From positions 264,258,075 through 264,322,074 of the forward strand of contig CM070873.1 in NCBI GenBank assembly GCA_036365515.1: a stretch of 64,000 nt of DNA, given 5' to 3'. Shown here piece after piece: positions 47,820-60,600 of the stretch. The DNA is from Torymus aiolomorphi (taxonomy: Eukaryota; Arthropoda; Insecta; Hymenoptera; Torymidae). Made by a program: the position numbers and the translations under genes. The notes under the pieces were generated by a model, which saw only the letters and a list, made by a program, of their open reading frames with translations, was not told the origin of the DNA and did no database searches. Position 1 is the first letter of the stretch; every line of letters starts with the position of its first letter.

Positions 47820-48721
47820 GGGTGCGTGGGTTCTGAGGTATAGAGAGCGAGAGAGTGAGAGAGTGAGAGAGAGAGAGAGAGGGGGAGAGGGGAAGACGAG
47901 AGCAAGAGGCTTATACTGAAACTCGACCGTCAGTCGGCAGTCGGCGGTCGGGCAGAGGCTCTCGACGGCTCTCGGCTTGGAGTTGTCAGTTCGACATCGG
48001 CTTGGCACGCGCGCATTATAACGCTTGCGAAAGAGCTATAGCCGCGCTCTCTCTCCTCGGTCGGCCGCTCGGTTGCGAGCACGGTGCCGCCTCGCCTGCA
48101 GCGTGCACTTGTACACTCTAGCCTCCTTGTACTTCTTCGTTCAGACCTCTTCTCCCCCCCCCCCCCTCCAATTACCCATCCCGCTCCCCGTCCAATCCCT
48201 GCGCTCCCGTGTATATACACCTTTGTATTTTTCTCCATTCGCTCTTGCGGCCGTAGTGCCGTACGCGCGCTCACGCGCTCTCTGTATACCTATAATATAA
48301 CGCTCCGAGAGAGCAGCCGCAACAACCAGTCGGATTTTCCCCAGCTGTGATTCGCAAAAATGCCAATACGTTAATCCTCGTACTGCGCAAGACAAGTGTC
48401 TCAACTGTAAGTATATATAAATACACACACACTACTTTCTCAAAATTCTTTTCTTACTGACGGCACATAACATCACACACGTACACACGCCCACTTACAC
48501 TCTAGCTCGTTCCGCATGAGTGCTCTCGGTGGATCATGCGACTAAATAACCAAACAACTACATAAGTATAATAATAACATGCTTTTAAAAAATCACTTTC
48601 ACTAAAAAGTTATAAATACGAGCGTCACAGGAGAGACATAAGAGTGAGAGAGAAAGACTAGAAGGAGGATAGAGAGAAGGGAGAAAAGGAAAAGAGACGT
48701 AATATATAACTGTTCGGAACA
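47820..48721 (+). promoter_or_regulatory. Promoter / 5' UTR region of the plus-strand CTL gene
   Basis: A (GA)n run at about 47848-47886 is followed by a CpG- and CT-rich stretch to about 48300, standing out from AT-rich flanks. A possible splice donor (CAACT then GTAAGT) lies at 48407-48413. The coding start is at 48722. The layout suits a GAGA-rich insect promoter with an untranslated leader, but the transcription start cannot be fixed by eye. Confidence 0.4.
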
Positions 48722-51700
48722 ATGGAAGGGAAGTACGGTAAGTGATTCATGAGAGCACGAGAAGACGCCTCACGCTACTTATCTCCTGTACTGACACGTT
48801 TATTATTTTACCTGCTTTTGTCATTGCTTTGCCTTTCTTTTGAAATATTTCAGAGTACTCGAGAGGAAAAAAAATCCAATTTCTCTCTGTACTTTAATTC
48901 GTGATTATTGAAAGTTTTCCATGTACTTTGCTGGCACTTGGCGAGGGGCTATAGCGACGCGTGTTGTTTTCTTTGTGCACCCAGACGCACCTTCCAGCGC
49001 TCGGAGCTCCGCGAGCGTCGGACAGGACTCGCGCGGCATTGTTCCTGTCAGTCGCAACAGCTACAGCTAGGTATCGTGCACTTGCTCTGTTTGGCGCTGG
49101 CTTCGTTACCTTTACTGCAACATATTATTGCACACCCATAATCCGTCCATTATCATTCCTCGCTGTGTTAAACCGTTATGGCCTTTCCTCAATGCGAGTG
49201 ACAACGGACAAGTTACATGTCCGTTGTTACACGAAAAAAATTTTGTTGTCCGATATCTACCAAATTCATAACCAACGGTAGAAAAATAGTGACTAAAAAC
49301 CTACGGTAGACCTTTCGTCTGTTCTTTTTCTACCATTGATTATGAATTGCGTAGATATTGGACAACAACTTTTTTTTCGTGCAACAACGGACATCTAACT
49401 TGTCCGTTGTCACTCGCACTTAGGAAAGGCCGTTATCAATCCTTTTTTCTCCTTTTCTCTCTAACGCTCTATCGATGATGCGGCTTGTATTAAGATTATA
49501 CGAATGATAAAACTTTTATAGATCGACTATCTGTATTAGTCACACTTTTTCAATTAAAGATAAATTATTTTATTAATCACTTTTTACTTCCAATAAAATG
49601 AAGAAAACACTTCTATCATCTAATCTTTCCTCTAATTCTTTGATAAAGAAATTGAGTCAACGAAAAATTATTTTCTTTAAATTATAATTTTAAAATCGTA
49701 ATCACGAAATTGCACATCTAATCGTTTCCAGAATTCCAAATACACTTTATAGTACCATCTGGAGCATGTATGCGAAGCAGTAAGCATTCCTTTGTTCTTT
49801 CTATGGTAATAATAGTTTTTTTTTTGCACAGATTTCATTTTAATAAGTGCTTGGTAAATACCTCCTGATTATTGCCTTTTTTCATTCAATTATATTTTTA
49901 TAAAATACTTTAAATGTACTTTTATTATTTCATTACATTTGCGTACATTGTCTGAGGTCCTAGGAAGAATTCTACTTTATCGATATTTACTTTAATTTAA
50001 ATTAATGGATTTTTCACTAATAAAACACTACAGCACGTATTTAATCTGGATAATTACTTATGCATGCTTTAGTTTAATAGAATTAGTACTCCGCCGTACT
50101 TTTTTTCGTACGGAAAAAACAGAAAACAGCATTATTACCATATGTATTTTGTCAACCATTACGTTTTGTATTAAACAAATTTGATTATTTACTAAACAAA
50201 CGTGAATCGCATGGAAATGTATCTATAACAAAAATCTACGGCGAGTTAATACTTTAAATTCGGCAAATATTCAAATCACGTAATTCTAGAAATAATTTAG
50301 CGTAATTTGGTGTGAATTGTCATTGCCGTGTATAGCACGTATAGTAGGGGAGCCTGATTACATGCATCGTTGTGTTGATGATATGAGAAGAATACGAGAG
50401 TGTGCATAAATGTTAATAGCTCAATAACTCAAAAATTATTCTTAATAAATCTCATAAAGATTTTTCTCTATTTTCAAAAACATTTAAGGTGGCTTATGCG
50501 GGCTAGTTAACCTAAAGCTATGAAAATTTTTTACAAAGATTCATTTACACAATCCAAACTGAAAACTGATATGACAGGAAAAAGGGTTCTTAACAGAACG
50601 GAAAAAATTTTTGTTAGAAAATTTCCAATGTTGCAAAAGTAGATTTTATCCACTAAAATGAAATTCAATAAGTATAATTTATAATCTTTTTTGTTTTTCA
50701 TTCAATTTTAATTTGCAAGGTCTCATTTTCTTCCTTGTTCAATTTCAGGGGGAGGTACCAATATAAAAATTGGTAAATTTTCAAAACTTGCAAAGTTATA
50801 TGCAATTGTTTGTAGATTTGTCACTGAATTTTATAAACAATTGCATATAACTTTGCAAGTTTTGAAAATTTTCCAATTTTTATATCGGTGCTAACCCCTG
50901 AAATTGAACAAGGAAGAAAATGAGACCTTACAAATTAAAATTGAATGAAAAAAAAAAGATTATAAATACTTGTTGAATTTCATTTTAGTGGATAAAATCT
51001 ACTTTTGCAACATTGGAAACTTTTTAACAAAAATTTTTTCCGTTCTGTTAAGAACCCTTTTTCCTGTCATATCAGTTTTCAGTTTGGATTGTGTAAATGA
51101 ATCTTCGTAAAAAAATTTCATAGCTTTAGGTCTATTAGCCTACATGAGCCACCTTAAGCTCATTTGAGCGACTTCAAATATATATATATATATATATATT
51201 TGTTTAGAGTAACTGTATATTCATTTCTTAATTATTTATTTACTTCGAGAAACGGCAAATAGAATGATAAACTGTAAGTTTCATAAAAATAAAATTTAAT
51301 TATATGTAACTCTCAGAGATATGGATCGTTAAAAATTAATTTATTACGGTTAAATTAGATAGGTACATGCGCACGAGTATTCTAGACGTTTTTCGGATAT
51401 TGCTAATTATTGTAAAACTTTCAATAGTGTTGAGTATATAGTTAAGTATACAAAAAATACATGCATAAATATTTGAAATATTAATGACTTTTTCATGTAG
51501 TTTATATTTATCGAACTATTAAACTCGATTACGAATTCAAAACGCTGACGGTCCGCATTCAAAAGGTCTACTTACAATTAGTAGCGATAAGAACTTCATA
51601 AAGACTACATAGGTTTACTTTGATTTAAATAGCTTGAAGCTGTCCTTTTAAATTTGTTTTTGATATATGTTTAATATGAAATTTGGACATTTATAATAAT

Positions 51701-54700
51701 ATTTTGATAGCTAGCTATTTAATAAGCTAAAACTTAAAAAATCTTTTTGAAACTCGGTGTGTTAAGTAAATTTTTTTTAAACTATAAATGCTGTATTTGC
51801 AGTGAATAATCATTGAATGTTTTTTTGCTTGATTTGGACGTTTAATACCTCTTCATCTGTTTAAGTAGCATCGATAGCAATCATTGATGAGAAATACAAT
51901 TTCAGGACATAAAATGGAATACGATCCTTCGTGGAAAGGGCCGTTGCGCAGACGTTCATGCACTGATTGTTTTTGGCTAATTATATTCATCCTTTTCTTG
52001 GCTGGTTGGAGTGTTGTCGCCTACTACGGTAATCAATCGATATTATTTAATATTTTCGTGCACGGAAAAAAATGATTGGTTTGGTCAACCAAGTAACTAG
52101 TAGATTTACCAATCTGAAATAGTTAAAATGTCCCATCCAAGGCTAATTGTGATAACCAAGTCACTTGGTGAAAAATAACACGTTGTTATCATAACCAACT
52201 AATTGGTTGGAATTACTTACGAATGCAGAGTTAAATAACTATTTAATTATGGTAACGCCCTGGTAGAAAATAAACCAACTCGGATGGCTTATCTACTAAC
52301 TGTTGGCCAATAATTTAGGCCAACGAATAAGAAAAATATTGACCAACGGTTAACCAACGGTTAACCAACGGTTGGTGGACTATCAATCAATAATAAAACA
52401 TTGAGTAACTCATAAAACAATAATAGAAATTAATAAGAAATATAGATATGTAAAAAGATTTTGATACATAAACAATAATAAAAATTATTGTAATGCATTA
52501 AAAAGTATTTGAATGAAGTTGGGAGTAAATTTATTTGAAGGTTAGTAGACAGCGTAGCACGTGGGCTATGCTCCGAAATTACTGTCCGCATCCCGCTTTC
52601 CGCAAGGCAAGCACACATGCACATAAATATACACATATTACATACACACGAGTGCGATCGCAGATTCATGTGTTATGTATAGGTAAAAGTATTTAACTGC
52701 GAGACTCATACGAGTCACGTAACGGGATTGCCGCGATCGCGTGGTTTTGCTTCACTGTAAAGGTCAGATGGTAACGGAGCACCGTGTAGAAAACGGAGCA
52801 ATACGAGTACGAAGAATTTATGTAGGATACTTTCAAATTTTAAATGTAGAATACCTTTTATGTAGGATTCTTTCAAATTTTAAATATAGGATACTTTTAA
52901 ATTAAAAAAAATGTAAGTATCCACCTGTACATGTCCTGACTTACGTCAAAAAGTCACGCACACTACACATTAACAAGCCCTAACCTCAATTTGAACAAAC
53001 AAAACTATACCCGTTACCGATTTAACCATATTTATCTGAAGAAAAATACTATTAATATGTGGGTTTTGATTATTCTATGAATAATACAAATTTTGAGAGT
53101 TTTATTTAAATAATAAGTTGTGTAAATGATTTTTATTTAAGATTTTTAATATTAAGCATTCATTGACCAAGCGCAAGGGTGATTCCGTGACGAAATAAGC
53201 GGTATTTATCGCTAACTGTTGGTTAAACGGTTGGCCAAATCCTTGCGATTTGGCGAACGGATGGCGTACGGTTGGTTACAATTTCTACCAGGGCGGTATC
53301 TAAATAATTGTGCAGTGTTACTATTATAAGTTGTTGGACTATCTATTCTTTTATCGTTTTGCGTACCAGTTTATTACTCGAATGAAAATAATAAATTGGT
53401 TCGTGTAAAGGTCCATTCGGGGGACTAGGCACTCGTTTTATGGAGCGAACATTCGGCATGTTGCACCTTGCTGCACACGCCTTGCACCAAGCCAAAAATA
53501 AATCGTTGTTCGATATCTAACATACTCATGACCCATGGCAGAAGTTCAATATGTTAATCTTCTCGCTCCATTAGCGTTAGGACACCGGTAAACAAATAAG
53601 CCTGTTCATTTTTTGTAATTTTTTTTTTGTTTCTCTTACTGTGTCTCTGAATATATAAGCACATTTTTAGAAATCGAACGAGCTCCCGTTCAGTTTTGTA
53701 GAACATGTTGGGTACTTCAAAGTTAATAATAAAGTTGAAAAAACGAAAAACTAAGGTGGTAATTTTTTAAAAATCTTTTACGTTTCATCCTTACTAATTG
53801 TACTTATAAAAAATCAAGAATTTGAAAAGATTTAGTTTTTAGATGCGACTTTTTCCAGTCAAACGTTTTATCAAAGTGTTGAGAATATTCAGAAAAGATC
53901 TATCGAATCTTTTTATTGCAATTTAAAATTTAGCAAAGCTTTGTCAAAAAATACTGACGCACTAGCTAGATATCACCATCGGCTACTTTTATATTTATAT
54001 CATTGATTTTATCATCGGTTACAAAAATTATGTTCATTATATTTATAGTTCGGCGAATAAAATATAATAGTTCTATTAAAAATTTGTATTGGTTACAATG
54101 AATAACGATAAGTTTATAAACCTAACAACGTGAAAAAGGTTGCGTGAACTATTATGAATTCGTTCATCTTACTACTCCTTTTGGATGGGTCATCTGTAAC
54201 CAACCACTTGGTAAGACTAATCAATCGTTTTTCTCCGTGTGTACATACATGGACATTTAATATAGTATCTAAAATTTACACTGATTTTATATAATACCAA
54301 TTGAAGCTACTAAAATTAATATGATATATTTTGATAAATGCTTAAGATTGTATGACCTACAAGGACCTTGCCAAAAATTAGTTTTTGACGTTAAAACTGT
54401 CATAAATAATTATATAAAGCAATTGATCAATTTTTAGTTCTCGTTATCTATATATAAATACAATTTCGAAATATTGTAAGCTTTAAAAGTCAGAAATCGA
54501 AACAAAATTGTAAAATTCCCATTTCACTTTTAAAAATCGTCATTACGTCTAAATTTCTCCATTTTGACGATTTTAAAATGCGAATTAAATGCGAATTTTA
54601 CAATTTTATTTCGATTTCTAATTTTTAAAGCTTACAATATTCTGCAATTGTATTTATACATAAATAACGAGAACTAAAAATTGATCAATTGCTTTATATA

Positions 54701-56952
54701 ATTATTTATGGCAGTTTTAATGTCAAAAACTAATTTTTGGCAGAGACCTTTCAGGTCATACAACCTTAATAAGTGAATTATTTGTTAGCGCTGAAAAATG
54801 GAAACATCGAAAAACTTATCCACCCCACCGATAGTGAAGGACGTAAGTGCGGAATCGATTCTCAAGTCAAGAATAAGCCATACTTGATTTTCTTCGATCT
54901 AACCAAATGCGCTAGAATATCCCCACAGTATCGCACGTGTCCTACGACGCAAGTTTGCATAGAAAAGTGCCCACAAAATAATTTTCTCTACGAGGACAAA
55001 AAATCAATTGGTATCGAGCTGTTGAAGAAAGAGTTGATTTGCAAGACTGATGTGAAATTGGAGAAAATTCACCGAATCGATGACATTGACACTTTAGTTA
55101 ATCATGAAAAATGTGCCAAATGGTATTTGACCAGTACATCTATTATCGGCCGCTGCTTTCCAAAGGAAGTTTGGCCCGGTTTTGTTAATTATACTATTGA
55201 TAACCCAGACCTGCAACGAGCTAAGAGTTTCGTTCAGACAGTTGCAAACGTGGAAGATATTTTGAAAAAAGCTTACGAAGACATCAAGCAAACTAAGTGA
55301 GTTACATCACACCGTGAATGAGTTAACTTTTTAAAAATTTATAAAAAAAGAAATAAAAACAAAATTTTAAAACAATTGAAAATGACTTTTTACTTGTTAC
55401 AGAGAAATAGTCCTCGGAATTGCAGTCGCCAGTGGATTTGTGTCTCTTTTTTATATTGTTATACTGAGGTGGCTAGCAACTCCATGCGTTTGGAGTACTA
55501 TCTTGATCGTTTGCGGACTTTTAGGATACGCAACGTACGAAACGACATTAATATATTTGAGTACGCGCTACACAGAATGGCTTGTTGTTCTCATCCTTGT
55601 TGCACTCCTTTTAACTCTAATCTTGTTAGCAACGTTGTTTTTACGTAAACGGATTTATTTGGCCTGTCAGCTCATCAAAGAATCTAGCAAGTAAGTGAAT
55701 ATCGTTAATAATCCCCTAGTGTAATGCATTCAAAATAATATAATTCATTACTTTACATTACTTTGATTTTTAGGGCCGTAACGTGTATATTGTCAAGTTT
55801 GTTTTTCCCAATAGTGCCGTGGGTACTGCACTTATTGGTACTGGCATATGGCATAACAGTATTTCTTTACCTTTTAACGATATGGACACCTAACTATAGA
55901 GTCGAAATGATGGGCGATTGCAGATGCGAACCTTATACCAATAATTCTATTTGCGATCCAGATGAATTCAACGTGAGATGTCCAAGCTGCACATTGTCAT
56001 CTTGTAATTTAAAGAGCAAGGACCGACCGTGGTTCATTAACTATTTCCATGCCATCAACATTGTTGGATTTTACTGGCTCTTCTTCTTCGTTTCGGCCTT
56101 TGGAGAAATGGTATTAGCAGCCACCTTTGCCACGTGGTATTGGACATTCAAAAAACGAGATGTGCCGTATTTCACGATATCGGTTGGCTTATGGAGAACA
56201 ATAAGGTAAAATGAAATTATTGACCCACCTAACTACAAGATCCGTTATGTCGACTGATTATTTAAAATGTTTTTGTGCAGGTACCATTTGGGAACTTTGG
56301 CTTTCGGTGCCCTTATCCTTACTATTTGTCGAATTATCCGACTTATACTCGAGGGAATCAATGAGAAAGTAAAAAAGGCCAACAATCAATTTGCCAATGG
56401 CATAATGTGTTGCTGCAGATGTTTCTTTTATTTGTTGGAGAGGTTCTTAAGATATATTAATAATAATGCCTATATTATGTGCGCCATTCATGGCAAAGGC
56501 TTTTGTCGCTCAGCTAGAGACGCCTTTAATCTTCTCATGCGGAACGTCGTGCGAGTTGTCGTGATTAGCAAGGTGAACTTTCACTTGGCTTCTCGTGCTA
56601 TTTTTAAATCAGCAAACAATGTTTTACTGTATATGACTAACCGAAATGATTAAATTTTCAGATCACGAGTTGGCTATTGTTGTTGGGTAAGCTCTTAATC
56701 ACGGGACTGACTGTCACGGCCACGTGGTGGTACTACACTACCAAAGGCGAAAAGGACGTATACTTCTGGCAAGTGCCTGCTATAATGACGGCAATCGCTT
56801 CGTTTTTGATAGCAACGGTCTTTTTCAAAGTTCATGCAGCAGCGATCGATACACTTTTCCTCTGCTTCCTGGAAGACTGTGAGCGTAACGATGGTTCCAA
56901 TGAGAGGCCGTATTACATGAGCAAAAGACTGAAAAAGCTGCTGCACAAGTGA
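48722..56952 (+). CDS. Choline transporter-like protein (SLC44/CTL family), 7 coding exons, paralogue
   Basis: Second SLC44/CTL gene of the window. Coding exons: 48722-48737, 51906-52028, 54789-55296, 55403-55690, 55774-56205, 56281-56572, 56662-56952 (1950 nt, 649 aa), with GT-AG introns and matching phases. The tiny first exon codes five complete residues and joins to give the N-terminal DPSWKGPL motif before TM1. The extracellular loop has HPTDSEGRKCGID and paired cysteines, and later exons show CQLIKESSK, FATWYWTF, NAYIMCAIHGKGFC, SARDAFNLLMRN and LFLCFLEDCERNDGS. Phases and positions of all six introns equal those of the 31043-34027 gene, so the two arose by duplication. Introns 1 and 2 are expanded by foldback elements. 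An AATAAA lies near 57368. Substrate specificity is not predictable from sequence. Confidence 0.93.
49181..49430. mobile_element. 250-bp palindromic MITE in CTL intron 1
   Basis: GCCTTTCCTCAATGCGAGTG at the left is the inverted match of the right end. Inner motifs (ACAACGGACAAGTTA, TTGTTGTCCGATATCTAC) also pair along arms of about 115 bp. A related, degraded copy of the inner motif (GTTGTTCGATATCTA) lies near 53505. Confidence 0.75.
50488..51153. mobile_element. 666-bp TTAA-flanked foldback in CTL intron 1
   Basis: Starts GGTGGCTTATGCGGGCTA and ends TAGCCTACATGAGCCACC, with TTAA on both sides (50484-50487, 51154-51157). Two arms of about 320 bp are almost perfect inverted copies meeting near 50820. 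A (TA)n run follows at about 51177-51200. Non-coding. Confidence 0.88.
52061..54239. mobile_element. 2.2-kb TIR element with CACGGA-AAAA ends in CTL intron 2
   Basis: Starts CACGGAAAAAAATGATTGGTT and ends AATCGTTTTTCTCCGTG; subterminal GGTTGGT/CCAACC and AACCAAG/CTTGG motifs recur near both ends. It resembles the ends of the MITE at 10138-10998. The interior contains a second nested element and no transposase. Confidence 0.6.
52257..53294. mobile_element. 1.0-kb TIR element nested in the above
   Basis: Left end GCCCTGGTAGAAA and right end TTTCTACCAGGGC are inverted; GGTAAC and GGTATC flank the two ends and may be an imperfect target duplication. Multiple AACCAACGGTT-type copies occur at about 52345-52375 and near 53220-53280. 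Confidence 0.7.
54346..54765. mobile_element. 420-bp TTAA-flanked foldback next to the exon 3 acceptor of the CTL gene
   Basis: Starts GATTGTATGACCT and ends AGGTCATACAACC, with TTAA on both sides (54342-54345, 54766-54769). The two arms of about 195 bp are near-perfect inverted copies. The right TTAA ends only 19 bp before the first base of exon 3 (54789), so the branch point of that intron may lie inside the element. Confidence 0.85.
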
Positions 56953-57420
56953 TTTTTCTACCACGTGGATTCACGCCTTCTCTTATACAGATTAATGAGC
57001 TAATTAATCTATTTTTATATGAATGTTGAGGCTGTTGTTTGATATATTGTACCTAAGCTCTTACAAAGTTATATTTACTATTGTACAATTGTCATTGAAA
57101 TTTTTAAAGTTTATAAAATATTCCTGTATTTTACAGTATTATTACCTCACTTATTTTGTTATTATTTATAATTTTTACTTAATTATAAGTTCTAGTTCTT
57201 ATAATGGAAACTATATTCGTATGATGGAAAATTCGATTGAGATTACGGGAAAATTGAATTATAGCAGCGAAAATTCATTAACATTATTCATTATTTTTAT
57301 TTCTCCTTACAGAAGCACAAGACAATATATTTTAAATCTATACAATCTTGCGATATACCAATATTAATAATAAAGTGTTACTTGCATTTTTTTAGAAAGC
57401 TTTAATTAAAAATGAAGTAA
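56953..57420 (+). other. 3' UTR of the plus-strand CTL gene
   Basis: AT-rich sequence after the stop codon with an AATAAA hexamer at about 57368. The 114-codon open frame here has no transporter similarity and is compositional. The minus-strand spectrin gene ends at 57619, so the two genes converge with about 0.2 kb between their likely 3' ends. Confidence 0.5.
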
Positions 57421-57618
57421 TAAAACAATTGAAATACTGATAACCTTCACTGTTTGACTTTGTTATTTTTCTGTAATTACCTTTATACGTACTAATAATC
57501 TAGGATAGTAAGATTAGCAAAGGGGATAAGAAAAAACATGAAATAGTTTCATAGAAAGCGGTGCATTTTTCATTTACCAATACCTTGAAAACTGCATTAC
57601 ATTGAAAGCAAAAATAAA

Positions 57619-60600
57619 TTAATTTTGAAAGAGGGTGTGCGTAAATTCTATATAATCTAAGGCGCCAGTGATGGGTCTTTCTGTTTTTGGATCGACATAC
57701 GGTTTCATCCTCGCCACACAATAGTCTGCCATCTCTTTCGTGAGGTTCTGCAATATCAAAATGGAAAAATCAATAAGTTTTATTGCAAAGTAAATTACAC
57801 GCCAAAAGAAAATAAAAAAAGAGCTTACAGCATAAAGTTCCTCTTTTGTGACGTATGGTCGATCCGCAGCTGTGATGGCTCGGAAAGCATTCTCGATTTC
57901 TTGCGAGCTTTGCACATTTTCTGTCTCTTTACTAATCATGAAGGCCATGTGATCTTGTAAGGAAACAAATCCATCTCTGTTGGGGTCGACAATGTCTGGA
58001 AAAACATAGAAACATACAATAAGATATCGGAAAGTATACGGTATACTCGTAATATAGCAAAAGTATGATAAATTTTACCGAGTATGTTTTCGAATTCGGG
58101 ATCCGGTTGACCTTCTTCGACCATGGGCAAATCGTAACCCAATGCTCGTAGGCAAGATTTGAATTCTTGATGATTGAGTCGTCCGCTCTTGTCCTTGTCG
58201 TAATGCTTGAACATCATGGAGAATTCCTTGAGGGCACCTTCCGAGACGCCAGATTGGTTGCGGGCCTGTATCTGCTGCTCGAGGTTATGCTGCATTCGCA
58301 TGCCCAACTGATCCAGCTGATCCCATTGCTGGGCGAGGCCAACGGTACTGTGCTCGGTGTACCTATTGTCGAGAATAAGGTGCTCCTCGAGAATCGCCCC
58401 GAGGTCTTCGATCTTTTTGAGATCCTGGCGTCGCGCGCGCACCTCCTGTGTCTTGCGTTTGGTGGCTTCGAGCTGTTGCTCGAGCGAGCCCGAGCCCTCC
58501 ATCATGGAAGTGCGCGTATCAGCCAGCCACTGGTGGAAGGCATTGGCGTGTTTGGCGAATTCTTTGCGCAGTTTGTCGTTCTCCTCCTGCCGCTGTGCCT
58601 CCTTGGCCAGCTCAAGGTCGCGCTCCTTGATGATCTTCTGAAGGTTACGCCATGTGTCCTCGAGCGCCTCCATGGTGAACCAGGTATAGGGGTTGGGTCC
58701 GACGTTAAAGCCCTTAATCTGGCGGTCGAGGGCGCCGAGCGCCTGGAAGTCGGCCTCGGCTGAAGAAAGGCTCGCCTGAAACTGGGCGTGCGCCTCGCGA
58801 AGCGCGCGAATTTCCTCGATGCTGTTACAACGCACGGGATCAGTCAGGTCCTCCTCGGCGTTCTCGAACCACGAATTGAAAGCGGAGGCCTTCTTGGCGA
58901 AGGTCAGGTAGAGCTCCTCGATCTGGCGGAACTGGTCCTGCATCTGGAGCAGGCGCTGCTTACGCGCCTGCGAGTCCGCGAGCAGCTTCTGCCAGCGGGC
59001 GATCACGTCGGCGTGGCGCTTGTGGATGGCTGCGCTCTGCTCGTGACCAGTCTCCAGCAGCATCTCCTTGAGGGACGTGATATTCTGAATGCCCTCGTGC
59101 TCGAAGGCGTGCAGGCCTGCGTCGAAGGTCTCCTGCTTGGTCAGCAGGGTCTGCACGCTGGAAAGATCCCGACCAAACTCCTCGCTGCGCACGTGCGTCT
59201 CCTTGTCGGCGATCCAGGACTCGACGACGTCAGCCTTCCACATGAATTGCAGGTAGGCCGAGTTATCGGCCAGGCGGGCCTTGCGCCTCGCGGCTAAAGC
59301 CGCCAGCTGATCGAGTCGCGAGGAGAGCTGTTGACAGCGCTGTCCGATAGCCTCGGCCCGGTGGTTGCCCGAGGCGACGAGACCCTCGCCAGCCTCACGG
59401 ATCTCCTTGCAGCGCTCGGCATGTGCTGCAAAGTCTGTCTCGAAGGCGTCGTGCTTTTTGAGCAGACCTTGCACTGCGGCCATTGTGTCGCCGTAATCTT
59501 CGAGCGAGAGGAGCTGCTGCTTCTCTGCGATCCAGGCCTCCTCCTCCTCGACCTTGGCCAGGAACTGCTGGTAGGCCAATGATTCGTCAAGCTTCTGTCC
59601 GCGCGTCGCCGCGAGTTGCTTCAGCTCGGCCCAGGCCTGGTTCAGTAGCTTCAGTCTCTGCTCAATCTCGGGCACGCCGAGATTCGAGACATCCATGAGC
59701 TTCTCGCCTGCCTCCTGCACCGCCTGGATGGCCGGTTCGTGGCTGGCGAGCTCGGCTTCGAGGCGCTTGTGCTTCTTCTTAAGGTTTTGCACGCCGGTGA
59801 GGTCGCGGCCATAGTCATCCGAACCTACGAGCAGCTTCTTCTCCTTGATCCAGGACTCCTCGTCGGCGATGTCGCGGAAGAACTGGTGAAGCGTGTTTGC
59901 CTCGTTGAGCCTGGCCTGCCTGTGGGCGGCGAGATTGCGCACGCGCTCGTAGCGCTCGTTGATGCTCTGTCGCTTCTCCTGAATGCCAGCAGCATCGAAC
60001 TGCCCGCTCTCGATTAGTGAGTCTGCTTGCGCGTTCATGTCCTTGATGCGCTCTTCGTGGGCCCCGATGTCTGCCTCAACGAGCTGGTGCTTCTTCATGA
60101 GGTTCTGCACAGAAGCGAGGTCCTTGCCGGCATCCTCGGAGGTCAGCAGGCTCTCGACCTCGCCAAGCCAGAAGTCGAGATCCTTGACGGCCGCGATGTA
60201 GGTGCGCTGCTTGTTGGCCTCCTTCAGCTTCATAGACTTCTCCGTGGTCTTGTGGGTGAGGTATTCCCACTGGTCAGCGATTGAGGCAAGGCGCTTCTGC
60301 ACGGCGTCCTCGGAGCCGGCGCACTGATGCTTTTCGATCAGATTGCCACCCATGGCGAGGACGGACTGAATGCGATCGGCATTAGCTGCAAGCTCGGCTT
60401 CGAAAGCCTGGTGTTTCTGATGCTTTGACTGGATGTTGGCCGGATCTTTGTAGTTTTCCTCGGTCGCGAGCTGCAGCTTCTCCGCAATCCAATTCTCAAT
60501 CTCATCGGCATCACGCGAGAATTGTTGCAGGGTCTGGGATTCGCCGAGTTTCGAGCGCTTCTCGATAAGAGCGTCCTTGAGGTGACGCCAGCGGTCAAGT

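Noticed and set aside
57023..57367. 114-codon frame after the plus-strand CTL gene
   Set aside because: It lies in the AT-rich 3' UTR before the AATAAA signal and has no similarity to the transporter or any known domain.
58167..59297. Long plus-strand frames (198 and 169 codons) opposite spectrin
   Set aside because: They are antisense shadows of GC-rich spectrin repeat coding sequence; similar shadows run from 61885 to 63560.
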